Part shown: positions 11,801 through 23,515 of the stretch, piece by piece | Layout: each line of letters opens with the position of its first letter | Numbering within the stretch: position 1 is the stretch's first letter | DNA from: Saxidomus purpurata | Lineage: Eukaryota > Mollusca > Bivalvia > Venerida > Veneridae | DNA: 64,000 bases | Assembly: GCA_022818135.1 (NCBI GenBank) | Contig: JAFMSR010000002.1 | Coordinates: 46,200,699-46,264,698 of the forward strand | Direction of reading: 5' to 3' | The notes under the pieces: model-generated | What the model saw: the letters and a program-made list of their open reading frames with translations, nothing else | Databases searched by the model: none | Told to the model about the DNA's origin: nothing | Program-made: the position numbers and the translations under genes

Positions 11801-13800
11801 ATTTTCAAAATTCAGGGGACGTCACTGTTATTGACTTAATTTTAAGAAAACCATAGTTACTTCCCTTTTTTCTCATTCCACCATTTGCAAAATTCAGGGC
11901 ACGTCACCCTTATCGACTTAATTTTAAGAAAACTAAAGTAATTTTCCTTTGATCTCCTGCGACCATTTGCAAAATTCAGGGGACGTAACTCTTATCGACT
12001 TAATTTTAAGAAAACAAGAATGATTTGCCTTTGTTTTCCTGCCATAATTTGCAAAAATCAGGGGACGTCACTTGAATTTTGCAAATTGCGTCATCGGAAC
12101 AAAGGGAGATAACTCTATTTTTCTTAAAATTAAGTCAGTAAGAGTGACCAACCTTGAATTCTGCAAATGGCGTAAAGGGAACAAAGGGAGATAATTCTTT
12201 TTTTCTTAAAATAAAGTCGATAAGAGTGACTTCCCTTGAATTTTGCAAATGGAGTAAAGGGAACAAAGGGAGATAACTCTATTTTTCTTAAAATTAAGTC
12301 CGTAACAGTGACCACCCTTGAATTTTGCAAATGGCGTCATCGGAAAAAAGGGAGATAATTTTTTTTTCTTAAAATTAAGTCAGTAAGAGTGACCACCCTT
12401 GAATTCTGCAAATGGCGTAAAGGGACCAAAGGGAGATAACTCTATTTTTCTTAAAATTAAGTCAGTAAGAGTGACCACCCTTGAATTTTGCAAATGGCGT
12501 CATCGGAAAAAAGGGATATAACTTTATTTTTCTTAAAATTAAGTCAGTAAGAGTGACCAACCTTGAATTCTGCAAATGGCGTAAAGGGAACAAAGGGAGA
12601 TAACACTATTTTTCTTAAAGTTAAATTAGCAAGAGTGACCTCCCTTGAATTTTGGAAATGGCGTTATGGGAACAAAGGGAGATAATTCTTTTTTTCTTAA
12701 AATTAAGTCCGTAACAGTGACCACCCTTGAATTTTGCAAATGGCGTCATCGGAAAAAAGGGAGATAACTCTATTTTTCTTAAAATTAAGTCAGTAAGAGT
12801 GACCAACCTTGAATTCTGCAAATGGCGTAAAAGGAACAAAGGGAGGTAACTCTATTTTTCTTACAGTTAAATTGGGAAGAGTGACTTCCCTTGAATTTTG
12901 CAAATGGCGTTACGGGAACAAAGGGAGATAATTCTTTTTTTCTTAAAATTAAGTCCGTAAGAGTGACCTCCCTTGAATTTTGCAAATGGCGTTACGGGAA
13001 CAAAGGGAGATAATTCTTTTTTTCTTAAAATTAAGTCCGTAAGAGTGACCACCCTTGAATTTTGCAAATGGCGTCATCGGAAAAAAGGGAGATAACTCTA
13101 TTTTTCTTAAAGTTAAATTGTGAAGAGTGACCTCCCTTGAATTTTGCAAATGGCGTCATCGGAAAAAAGGGAGATAACTCTATTTTTCTTAAAGTTAAAT
13201 TGTGAAGAGTGACCTCCCTTGAATTTTGCAAATGGCGTCATCGGAAAAAAGGGAGATAACTCTATTTTTCTTAAAATTAAGTCAGTAAGAGTGACCTCCC
13301 TTGAATTTTGCAAATGGCGTCATGGGAAAAAAGGGAGATAACTCTATTTTTCTTAAAGTTAAATTGGGAAGAGTGACCTCCCTTGAATTTTGCAAATGGC
13401 GTTATGGGAACAAAGGGAGATAATTCTTTTTTTCTTAAAATTAAGTCCGTAAGAGTGACCACCCTTGAATTTTGCAAATGGCGTCATCGGAAAAAAGGGA
13501 GATAACTCTATTTTTCTTAAAATTAAGTCAGTAAGAGTGACCTCCCTTGAATTTTGCAAATGGCGTAAAGGGAACAAAGGGAGATAACTCTATTTTTCTT
13601 AAAGTTAAATTGGGAAGAGTGACCTCCCTTGAATTTTGCAAATGGCGTTATGGGAACAAAGGGAGATAACTCTTTTTTCTTAAAATTAAGTCCGTGAAAG
13701 AGTGACCTCCCTTGAATTTTGCAAATGGCGTCATCGGAAAAAAGGGAGATAACTCTATTTTTCTTAAAATTAAATTGGTGAAGAGTGACCTCCCTTGAAT
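8845..13800. repeat. ~82-bp satellite with three orientation switches
   Basis: Head-to-tail units of about 80-82 bp carry landmarks GGGGACGTCACTCTTATCGA, TTTTAAGAAAACCAGAGT and CCCTTTG. Orientation is 'forward' from 8845 to ~9885, inverted from ~9885 to ~10065, forward to ~12070, and inverted from there to the gap. The last block (12070-13800) is the most homogeneous, with exact 82-bp spacing, suggesting recent amplification. A relic of about two units in inverted orientation sits at 32640-32800, at the matching end of the right duplication arm. Open frames of 66-72 codons on the minus strand are read-through of the unit (82 is not a multiple of 3) and are not genes. Confidence 0.95.
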
Positions 13801-14300
13801 NNNNNNNNNNNNNNNNNNNNNNNNNNNNNNNNNNNNNNNNNNNNNNNNNNNNNNNNNNNNNNNNNNNNNNNNNNNNNNNNNNNNNNNNNNNNNNNNNNNN
13901 NNNNNNNNNNNNNNNNNNNNNNNNNNNNNNNNNNNNNNNNNNNNNNNNNNNNNNNNNNNNNNNNNNNNNNNNNNNNNNNNNNNNNNNNNNNNNNNNNNNN
14001 NNNNNNNNNNNNNNNNNNNNNNNNNNNNNNNNNNNNNNNNNNNNNNNNNNNNNNNNNNNNNNNNNNNNNNNNNNNNNNNNNNNNNNNNNNNNNNNNNNNN
14101 NNNNNNNNNNNNNNNNNNNNNNNNNNNNNNNNNNNNNNNNNNNNNNNNNNNNNNNNNNNNNNNNNNNNNNNNNNNNNNNNNNNNNNNNNNNNNNNNNNNN
14201 NNNNNNNNNNNNNNNNNNNNNNNNNNNNNNNNNNNNNNNNNNNNNNNNNNNNNNNNNNNNNNNNNNNNNNNNNNNNNNNNNNNNNNNNNNNNNNNNNNNN
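13801..14300. other. 500-N scaffold gap
   Basis: Exactly 500 Ns abut the homogeneous end of the satellite. A round size implies an unknown true length; the array probably continues into it. Confidence 0.98.
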
Positions 14301-14344
14301 CAGCTTTTTTTGGCCCGAATTTTTCCCTTCTTTGTTTAATGTAA

Positions 14345-15071
14345 AAATATACGGTTATATCGTACTCCTGTTATAAGGAAACTTCGGATATAAGGAACAA
14401 TATTTTCTGGCCAAACAATGAAAAATGTACAAGAAAGTGATCGTATATATCGAACTGAAAATATGTTCCGAAAAGATAAAAAACATTCTGTTGATTTTGC
14501 ATTTTTCTTTTGTCGTCTGCATTGTATTTTTCATAGCGCACTTGTAGTTAATCTTCATTAAGGTAAATCATTACACATATGTAGTTAACTAGTTAAATGA
14601 AAATACAAATATAATTGCTACATGTAAGTGCGATATTCAGGTAAAATGCAGATGTGTAAAATCGCAAATTGGGAAATACCTTGGTAAATATTTCAAGTTA
14701 TGGTAAAGAGCAAAAATCAGCTTTATTTCTTCAATTGGTGTTTATATAGACGGAGTTTTGAAAGTTCTGTCCATTCTTAAAGCATTTACATTTGTACATG
14801 TATCATGGAGAAAAAACATAAAACGCTCACATTAGAAAATAAATTAACAGTTATCTATAACTCTTCAAAAAGGAGGTATGAACATCAAAAGCAACTATAA
14901 ATATAGTTCGGATTTAATGACTTTAAAATACTTGTTCGATATATATTTTAGTTCGATATAGATACATCGTATATAAGGAACTTGTTCGAAATACGGATAT
15001 AAGGAACTCCGGATATAAGGAACATATTTGATAGGTCCATAGGAATTCGTTATAAGCGGAGTTTACTGTAT
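14345..15071. mobile_element. Pogo/Tigger-like non-autonomous DNA transposon
   Basis: The right end, read inward, is CAGTAAACTCCGCTTATAAC, the terminal type typical of pogo/Tigger elements. It is followed outward by TA (a TA target site is expected for the Tc1/mariner superfamily). The left end (CTCCTGTTATAAGGAAAC) is a degenerate inverted match. Internally the motif GGATATAAGGAAC recurs near both ends (14388, 14994, 15011). No transposase frame is present, so it would be mobilised in trans if at all. Confidence 0.5.
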
Positions 15072-15074
15072 TAT

Positions 15075-15530
15075 GACATGTCCATGATAGTACCTAGCAG
15101 GCAAAACTTTAACCAAATTTTCAAAGTCAAACAAGGGCCATAATTTGTACTAAATTTATACAAGAGTTATCTGACTTAACTGTGTGACACCACTTAACAC
15201 ACTTACAAAGTTTCAAGTCAATATCATAAGTGGTTACTGAGATATATGCATGATAGTACCTAGCAGGCAAACCTTTAAACAAATTTAGTACCTAGCAGGC
15301 AAAACTTTAACCAAATTTTCAAAGTCAAACAAGGGCCATACTTTGTACTAAATTTATACAAGAGTTATCTGTCTTGATTTTTTGACACCCCTAAAACCTG
15401 GAATAAAGTTTCAAATCAATATCATAAGTGGTTACTGAGATATGTGCATGATAGTACTTAGCAGGCAAAACTTTAACCAAAGCCGACGCACAAGTGACTG
15501 TAATATCTCTCCATATTTTCCGAATAGACG
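15075..15530 (+). repeat. Dispersed mollusc-type repeat with internal duplication
   Basis: The block ATGATAGTACCTAGCAGGCA occurs at about 15085 and 15250, and again around 15290 and 15450 in variant form. Segments of about 170 bp beginning there are duplicated. The AAGGGCCATA and AGTTATCTG motifs, and the final GCCGACGC tract, resemble the family at 42110-43098. Confidence 0.6.
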
Positions 15531-16259
15531 AGGTAATAAAATGTTATAAAATATCTTTAACAAAGATATAATACATATTTTGTAAGTATTACGATTGTTT
15601 CAAGAAAACCTAAATTATAAAAACAAAAAATGAAAAATTAAATACTGCTCAGTCCGGAGATTGAACCGCGATATACAAGCGTAAGAAGCCAGCACCTATA
15701 CCACTATACCAGTACGTCTTTGGTTGTGAAATTGTGATAAATCTATTGATATACTAAACATATTGATCTTTATATAGAACAATGCTTCACTCCCTAATAC
15801 ATGAAATAAATGGAATGACCCATGTTTATAAACACATTGTTTACGAAATCAAACAGTAGATAAGTCAATCTTCATTTGAAAACAATGTGTAAAGTTAACA
15901 GATTAATGACTGAAAAGATATACTTTGAAACTATGCGGAACAACCATGAACTACTTGTGTAGATTCTTCTCATAGATGCCACCTTGCAAGCCTTGCCGAA
16001 AGAAATTTATCAAGTCATACAGCCACAAATAAACGGGCAGCAAATCTGATGTAAATGTAAAGAAACAAAGGTTACTGTTGGGTGTACGCAAACAAATATT
16101 AACAAAATATGTTACATTTATTGTATTAGATCGTATTCAGCAAAAGCCGCAGACCAGTGATTAAAAAAAATACCCTTTCAACATAGCGTGAAAGCGAAAC
16201 ATCCCAGTACCCAGTGACAAAGCGAAGAGGGAGGTCGTGTGAGCTTATCAGAACAACCA
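15531..16259. other. Mostly unannotated sequence
   Basis: Apart from the tRNA-like segment at 15652-15722, I see nothing I can name here. Confidence 0.5.
15652..15722 (-). repeat. tRNA-derived repeat or tRNA pseudogene
   Basis: In reverse complement it shows a box-A-like TGGTATAGTGGTATAGG and a box-B-like GCGGTTCAATCTCC at tRNA spacing. The arms do not pair well enough to call a functional tRNA. Confidence 0.45.
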
Positions 16260-16695
16260 AGTGCCTGTGGCATACACGTGTCCAAAGCTGACATAATAGT
16301 TAACAGAGCTAGCAAACTCACAAGCTTATATCATTTAAAATAGAAAATTAATAAAACAACTTCTATTTTATGAGTAGCAGATATAAAAGAGCTTACCCAA
16401 TCCACGTGTTCTGTATTTTTGTCATTGATGTGTTCGCTACGGCCTTCTAGAAAAGTGTAGTGATTTATTGAATGTTGGGTGCACACGGAAAAAGCGTGCA
16501 GTTTAACATTTATTATGAAATGGAATGTGCCAAAAGAAGGCAATAACAATAATTATTAAATAACTATTGTTTATTGGCTCTAATATCCGCTAACTACCCT
16601 ACATAATAACATAGGAAGAGCTATCATAAAATTGAAAGACAGGGCCAATAACACAAAATCAGGGCCAATATCACTTATTGGACCTTGCAAGTTAC
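16260..16695. repeat. Duplicated segment (copy at 58145-58470 and 59105-59180)
   Basis: Nearly collinear, highly similar sequence recurs in the same orientation 42 kb away, from ACACGTGT.CAAAGCTGACAT through AGGCAATAACAATAATTATT. It resumes after an insertion with ATCATAAAATTGAAAGACAG and GGGCCAATA. The distant copy is split by ~630 bp that includes a SINE fragment (58890-58990). It contains the micro-exon candidate described separately. Confidence 0.85.
16397..16446 (-). CDS. Candidate 50-bp micro-exon (GRSEH..KNTEHVDW)
   Basis: On the minus strand a pyrimidine-rich acceptor (ACTTTTCTAG) precedes 50 bp, followed by a good donor (GTAAGC). After two leading bases it encodes GRSEHINDKNTEHVDW. 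The copy at 58279-58328 has the same length, acceptor, donor and reading frame, with a few substitutions. NTEHVDW faintly resembles the TEVYADHDLHW module, but I would not assert homology. High similarity of the flanks weakens the argument for selection on the exon. No function is recognised. Confidence 0.3.
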
Positions 16696-16699
16696 TATA

Positions 16700-17427
16700 A
16701 ATAAAGATATTTGTAACATAGATTTCTCTGTTTAAATGTGTAATTTAAATTGATTCCAATGTCCCTGAAAGTGCGTATCATTCGCTCGCACTTCTATGCC
16801 AACATAAGTAATTCATCATCCGGCAATACACTAACTTTAGCTAATGAACGCCTACCATCATAAGCGCTTATCCCAATACTTTATTGAAAAGGGATGTAGG
16901 TTTCACCGTAGACTAATATATATAATCAGGCTGTTTTCTGTCGGTGAAAGAGATATGAAGTTAAAAATGCAAGGATGCAGTCACTGTGTCTTAAATATCC
17001 CCCAGACACATTGACAGCTCCGGCTCAAATCAAACCGCCGTTTGCTTCCGATCAACACCAGTCATGTGATATATCGCACAGCATATACATTTTTTGTAGT
17101 TCGCACTTTGATCGCTTCTTGTGTCTTGCGCACAACGTTATATCACTTCGAAGAACACTTTTATACGAATGTTTTGTGTGCACCATACACCACCCAGGTA
17201 CATGTACTTGCTTGGTGGTTAAGGTCGCATTTGAGGTTCAAACCTTTATGCACTGGTGTGGATAGCACAGACGATATTGAATGTAAAAACTGGTTTATAA
17301 CTGTTTTACAATAATAATTGCGCCTGTTACTTTGACTTTAAATATGGCAATAACGGCCATGTTGAGCAACTTGCCAATCATTATGATGGTCGGCGGATGG
17401 CAATGTCTTAAATTGACCATTTACGTG
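16700..17427. other. Unannotated sequence
   Basis: Open frames of ~90 codons occur at 16975-17314 but show no domain and no splice or repeat support. I see no gene here. Confidence 0.45.
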
Positions 17428-17990
17428 AAGTTGGCAGTAGCAGTAGCTGGCAGTAGCAGTAGCAAGAGCGTTAAGTTGACAGAAGCAGTAGCTGACAGTA
17501 GCAATAACAAAATCGTGAAATTGGCAGTAGCAGTAGCTGGCTGTAGCCGTAGCAAAAACGTAGCAGATGCATAAACGTGAAGTTAGCAATAGCAGTAGTT
17601 AGCAGTAGCAGTAGCAAAATCGTCAAGTTGGCAGTAGCAGTAGCTGGCAGAAGCAGAAGCAAAAACGTGAAGTTGGCAGTAGCAGTAGCTAGCAGTAGCA
17701 GTAACAAAAACGTGAAGTTGGCAGTAACAGTAGCTGGCAGTAGCGGCGGGTGAAATTGAAGTAGCAGTAGCTGGCAGTAACAATACAAAATCGTTCAATT
17801 GGCAGTAGCAGTAGCTGGCAGTACCCATAGAAAGAACGTGAAGTTGACAATATCAGTAGTTAGCAGTAGCAGTAGCAAAAACGTGAAGATGGTAATAGCA
17901 GTAGCTGGCAGTAGTAGTAGCAAAACCACAAAGTTGGAAGTAGTTGTAGCTGTAGCTTGCAGCAGTAGTAGCAAAACGGTGACTTTGGCA
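17428..17990. repeat. 45-bp minisatellite (GGCAGTAGCAGTAGC type)
   Basis: About 12 degenerate units with consensus GTGAAGTTGGCAGTAGCAGT + AGCTGGCAGTAGCAGTAGCA + AAAAC. Because 45 is divisible by three, the array is open in several frames on both strands (for example KLAVAVAGSSSSKNV repeated). These frames have no start context, splice support or neighbours, so I do not call them genes. Confidence 0.9.
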
Positions 17991-20555
17991 TTAGTTTTTT
18001 TGTTTGTTTTTTTTTATCGAAACTGTTTCTTATTCACGATTACAAAAAAAAGTAATTGAGCGATATATTATAGATTCATGGATTATGGGAGTCACAATCC
18101 TTAAACATTTTCACCGAGGAAAGACATGCACCTTACGTTTTTACTTCACTTCTTTATTCTCGCATGAGTAAACTATTTAAACAGAACAAGAAAGCATCAA
18201 AGGTCGCCGGTAACTAATTTATTTACAGACTGTAAGTAGTGATGTCAAATGCAACCATTTCTTAAAATTATGCCTGTTGAATTAAAGGAAATGTTGGAAA
18301 TGAAACCAAAGTGGTCAATAAGGTACAATTTATTTTCAAATGTGACTACTGCTAGATGTTGATACTGCAGTACTAGCTGTCGGATAAGTTATTCATGCAT
18401 ACCAGATCGGGATATCTGCAGTTTTAACCAGTGCTGGAAAATCTCATCTTACACCCCTGGTATAAGATGACTTGATGATGTCAGAAAGAACTACTTTTAT
18501 GAATGAATGTGTAAATTTATACATTACTACAAGAAAATAGACCGTAAATATAAGTCATTACTTTTATTTTATTTCTGCTACTATTAATCGAATATGGTAT
18601 GCAAGAAAAAAATCTATCACTGGCTGCACTTACAGATGAGAATATCCGGCTCTCGGGTAACTACACTTACACTATATATAATACATGTACTATATGTAAA
18701 ATATATACATTATCATTGGTCAAAAATAAATAATATTATAGTACAGGTGTATTGTGACCCATTAAACAGGCCTGTTAAACTGTTAAATTAACCAGACCCT
18801 AGTGGTGAGATGCAGTCCATCTGTTTACTATTTAATTTATAAAACTTGACCTGTGAATTACAAAAATGGGTCTTTCGTGTCAATATTAAATAAGAAGCAC
18901 ATTAAACTCAAAGGTACCATTTAATTTTTTCCAGTGCATTGACACGTGAGTGAAGTATCCGAACAAACGATAATCCGAAATTACTGCTAAATCTAACAAA
19001 ACAAGCTGAAATCGATATTTATCTTAGCTATGGAAATATTAACTTATGCATACCTACTTCGTTTCTGAAAGAGTGTTCATGTTCATCGTTGTTGTTATTT
19101 TTCTGCGACGCTGTTACACTGCCACGCCAACCTTTAAAAAGTCGATTTGGTCTGGTCTAGGCGGATCTTTTCTCTTGGTATAAGATATTGTAAACACCGG
19201 TCTGGGATGCGTCATTATTTTTCACATTTTAAACAGTTATTCTCCTTTAACTGAAAGGGCCAATTTTAGCGCGAACTTCCACTTCCTTCACGATTATTGA
19301 AATATTTTTTTTTTGTTTCAAACAATCAACAATGTAAGATGTCGGAACAAAATTGTAACAAGTTAATACATTTTTAAATTAATAACTTCTCCTACCAAAA
19401 AGAATCCTAAAGCGTATCAAATATAGTCGCCGGTTTCCGCCGGCGACTAATAAACCGTCGTTTGAAAAGGGGGTCCTCCTTGTGTTAGTTGGCAGATCTT
19501 TTTGTCTTTATCCTACATCAGTTCGCCTGTTAACCACATTGTAAAATAAGACCTGTTCATTGGATGACAAGTGAAGCTTCCCACTAAATATCTTATTTTA
19601 TCTATTGTTTATCTGTACATAGTCTACGAAAAATAGAGTCTCTTGTCAATTCGCTCCCGTCAATCTTTTTATATTTCGAAAAACGGTACGGATTAAGGTG
19701 GTATGCTTGGAAAAAATCTACTCGATAGATTTTCTTTAAACTCGCTATATTTTAACCTTATTCAATTCCAAATAAAAAACTGCAAAGAAAAAGATAGGTC
19801 ACCGTCCTTGATTTCGCGCAACAGGCGTTTATAAATGTAGTATGTTTTCTTAATTTTCAAGGTTTCCAAAAAATCGAAAAATCGACAATCATGTCAGTTT
19901 CTTTTTTTTCTCTCCTCGAAACAATAAATTATATAATGCTTATCAGATGTATAACTGGTTGAAATGTATCTTTGAGATAAAGGCATTGACGACCGATTCA
20001 TCATCGCCATAAAGAAAAATAAAGCAATTAAAATTACCCCACCCACTTCTAAATCAACACGAATTGTAGACAATTCTAAATTGTTTGCCATACAAAAATT
20101 GACCGATAAATTTTTCTAATTCTTTTTTTACTTAACCTTTAGACCTAGAAGGACATAAAAATTAAAAAAAAATGACATGTCCCCGTGCTTTTTTTTTCGG
20201 CATGGGCGTTCGAAAATGCAGTGATTTTATGCTTAAAGTAAGGAAATTATTTAAATCGGCATCTATAATATCTTGGAGATTTCTTTTTATTGCATTGAGT
20301 AAATTTAAGATTTCTTGCCATCTACAACTTAAAATAGAAATATGTTGTAAAATCTAAATTTGTGCTGTCACCTTATAGAAATACCATTCTGAAGCACTCA
20401 GTATCATACAAAATAATATTTTCCTGGAATTATCCGACTGTTGAATTGTGTCCATATACGTGTATAATCAATCCCTAGCATTAGCATCTATGTTGAGCGA
20501 CTGCCCCACAACTTCTTACTTAGAACCTTGTTTTAAACATAGACTTTGTAGGTCT
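17991..20555. other. Mostly unannotated sequence
   Basis: I see no supported gene. The block from ~19690 (TTAAGGTGGTATGCTTGG) to ~20100 has the look of a diverged mobile element end, but I found no matching opposite terminus. A short GC-rich palindrome, CGCCGG..CCGGCG, is at 19429-19446. Confidence 0.4.
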
Positions 20556-21150
20556 GTTGAACCGTATATGTCCCGGAACGTATATATCACACGTGTGTGA
20601 TATATTCGACCGTAAATATAACACGTGTTTAATGTGACATATTCGTTTGGTCATTTTTGACAGTTTACACCGAAACGTATATGTCTCATAGGTTGTGATA
20701 TTAAAGTGCATAAAAGTACAAATTATACTTTTGCTTAAGTCATTCCAGGAAGAGGATCGGAACCGATCCACAGGAGCCGGCCATGCAGATATATCAAGTT
20801 TACTCTGTGTTTAAGTTCCAATAAGTGTTGATCGCATGTCGTTTACCTTGGACTTTCTTGGATAATCATGTCATTGCATTTCGGCTCTCCACATTACACC
20901 TATATACATGTATATACCTATATGGATGCCTCCCAAACATCGTTACATTTCGTTTTTATTTGCCTTTTTCTACATGTGAGATATTCGTTTTCGTGTCCCT
21001 ATAAAATTCGAAGTCAAACGTATACATATTATGTGCCATATACGTTTCACGCGAAGACTATTTTCGACCGAATATATCACACGTGTGACATATGCGGTCG
21101 AATTTTTTCTCGCGTGTGATATATACGTTCCGGGACATATACGGTTCAAC
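20556..21150. mobile_element. 595-bp MITE with ~45-bp TIRs and 8-bp target duplication
   Basis: The left end GTTGAACCGTATATGTCCCG and the right end are inverted copies that continue for about 45 bp. They are flanked by GTAGGTCT (20548-20555) and ATAGGTCT (21151-21158), a 7-of-8 direct repeat. An 8-bp duplication fits the hAT or P superfamilies, but the terminal bases do not identify either. The interior is made of sub-terminal palindromic boxes of the form TATCACACGTGTGATA, with several near-copies in both orientations. There is no transposase. Confidence 0.85.
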
Positions 21151-21158
21151 ATAGGTCT

Positions 21159-21672
21159 TTTTAACTTTTATCTATCATAACTATGCACATAATAATATAA
21201 GACAACGCGTCGTTGACGATTGTGAGCAGTAAAGCATAGACATAGACATGTAATATAAATGAGTCCAGGGAGATAGTGATACGGGGTTGGTCACAGCTAC
21301 TTGCTAACAGTGAGTGAACATCATGCTTGTAATGGTTCTGTTTCTGTTTAATTTCCGCTATACTTTAACGGGAATGAGATAAAAGTTGTGTTTGCAAACT
21401 ATAAAACAAACGATTTGAATATACCTAGCTTAAATACAAGGCGCAAAATAGACGAAATCCAGTCTGTCTTTAAAGTTTAAATTACGTCGTGTTGTTCCAC
21501 AATGCTCTATTAGCTCGTTTCATTTTAATTCGTTACTTTATGCATTTTAACTTTTTTTTGTTTTGTGCTTGAAGTGAATAGTGCTGGTTAATCGTTATTG
21601 TGCAGACAATGGTTCAAATGTTACGGTAACGGACTTGTTCTTGGTTATAAATGTTGGACAAGATGTGTAGAA
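21159..21672. other. Unannotated sequence
   Basis: No feature recognised between the MITE and the tRNA-like array. Confidence 0.5.
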
Positions 21673-22225
21673 GACCGGATTGCTCAGTCGGTGGAGCGTT
21701 TGCCCTGTAAACGATGAACGCGAGTTCAAGTCCCGTCATGATGTAAATTTTTTTCGCCCTGTGACATTTGGCGCCCATCACCGTGACAGCTTTTCTTGTT
21801 ACATGTAGTAAGGCCCCGACGCCTGTTTTTGCTTAATTTGGTGGTACTCACTATAAATCTAGGACGTATTTCAGCGTGGTTGGGAAGAACGAATTGGGAA
21901 TGCGATGTGTAGGCGACCGGATAGCTCATGTGCGATGTAAGCTAGTAGTCTTGAGTTCGAATCTCTGTCAGGCTGCACATTTTACCCTATGACAAATTTG
22001 GCGCCAAACATGGGACCGAAACGATATTGCATGGTTAGTCTCCGACGCCCGTAATTGCTTAATTTGAAGGTACACAATTCAAGGACGTATTTGAACAGTG
22101 TGGGGAAGAATGTCAAGGTTATGGATTTGATTATAAATAAGAGAGTTGTGTAGGCGGTCGGATAGCTCAGTCGGTAGAGCAATCGCTCTGTAAGCGAAGA
22201 GTCACTGTCATTCCTTTACGGTGTG
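21673..22225 (+). repeat. Tandem tRNA-headed repeat, ~242-bp unit, three heads
   Basis: tRNA-like heads start at 21673, 21915 and about 22156. The third has a perfect box A (TAGCTCAGTCGGTAGAG) and an anticodon-loop-like CTCTGTAAG, which would be tRNA-Thr(UGU). The first has box B GAGTTCAAGTCCCG and the second GAGTTCGAATCTC with its middle deleted. The ~170-bp body after each head (TTTGGCGCC, CCGACGCC, GCTTAATTTG, GGACGTATTT blocks) is shared by units 1 and 2. Acceptor stems do not close, so these are tRNA-derived SINE-like or satellite units and not functional tRNAs. Confidence 0.75.
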
Positions 22226-23466
22226 AGACAAAAAAGCTATTTATTGTACATTTTCATTTCAAATACTCTCGTTTGTCACTTGTCAATAAACGACTTGCTA
22301 ATATTTCTTCTATGAAAACAAAAAGGATCATGCCGGTGTAACATTAAATTTTGACCGCGTTGAAAATTGGCCCCATGGGTCATTTTTCAACAGATTAATG
22401 ATCAATTTTCAACGTTGAAAATTGACCCTTCCCGTTAATTAATGACCCACCCACACGTAAAAAATTGACCCTCGTTGAAAACTGATCAGCTATAGGCAGG
22501 TCATATTTCAACGTTGAAAACTGATCCCAATAATTTACGCATTATGTCTATTACCATACAGATGAAAGATTAATATTTCTGTATTCTTTTCAGATTTTTA
22601 AGTGATAAACATTTAGTTATGCATTCAAGCGCGCCACGAGCTAATAACACTTCTAATTATTTGCCCATTCATCGACAATAACTCTGATACTGGTCAGAAA
22701 TAGAAGTTAAAACCCAGAGCTACCCTTGTTTGGATGCTTATTAACGAACTGATCAACTACAGTCTGGTTATATTTCAATCTCTCATCAATTTGGGACCGT
22801 TGGTTCGAGTGACAGTACTGACCTGGTTGTTTATCACACATCATTTTATCACTTGAGTATCAGACGAAAAAGTAGTTGTTTTCGTATTTAACGAGAGAAA
22901 TTGCCTAGTGTAAGATAAGAAACTATATCTGTTTTTGGTGAGCAATTTGGCAAAATATTTGGAGAACATTTCTCTAGTTAGGTCAAACGAAACAAAAAAA
23001 AGACTTCTCAGAAAATTTTCAGATTTTGAAGAAATTATCCTATCAGGCACCTTTAATTCCATGCTTTCAGCGGAAAGTGAGACACTTTACGAATAGTAAC
23101 CGAATAAGGGGGCTAATATTACGGGTAACCTAATTGTTGATCATAATATAGAAAGTTTGGCTGACTTCAAGTCACTTGGTCCTCATTGATGTTGATTCGA
23201 GCCTCATTCAGGACCTTAAATTCTTCCAGCTGCCTAACTGGCTCACTATTGGCGGAGCTTATCGATAAGCATGATGCAAACACTCTGCAAGTATGATACG
23301 AGAATATATTCTTTCCCAATGTCTGTTTTCCTATGTCTCATACCTATACTCTAAACCTCTTGTCTCAACCTAGTCACAACTATAATCTAAACCATAAGCT
23401 TACACCACGACCCGAACTTGTAGTTCAATACAGATATCACTAGCTCTGCTTTCGATCTGCCAGAAC

Positions 23467-23515
23467 ATTTGATTTGATTTGAAGCAAATTTTATAAAGGT
23501 CCGTCCATAAGAGCA
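23467..23515 (-). mobile_element. LINE 3' tail with TCAAA-type microsatellite
   Basis: In reverse complement it reads GCTCTTATGGACGGACCTTT, then ATAAAA and a short ATCAAATCAAAT tail. The same sequence is on the plus strand at 35271-35321. This is a severely 5'-truncated insertion. Confidence 0.6.

Noticed and set aside
8845..12060. CRE-like ACGTCA and GATA-like CTTATC motifs in every satellite unit as an enhancer array
   Set aside because: They are part of the repeat consensus; nothing else suggests regulation.
12130..13577. Series of 66-72-codon minus-strand frames (MQNSREVTLTDLILRK...)
   Set aside because: Read-through of the 82-bp satellite; every copy of the unit gives the same frame.
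13785..14376. Open frames of 184-193 codons across the N gap
   Set aside because: They consist almost entirely of unknown bases.
16975..17314. Overlapping 96- and 90-codon plus-strand frames
   Set aside because: No domain, repeat paralogue or splice signal supports them; length is within chance expectation.
19429..19446. CGCCGG/CCGGCG palindrome as a terminator or operator
   Set aside because: Isolated short palindrome in non-coding eukaryotic sequence, with no supporting context.
22156..22225. Functional tRNA-Thr(UGU)
   Set aside because: Box A and anticodon loop are good, but the 3' half and acceptor stem do not pair, and the head belongs to a tandem repeat.
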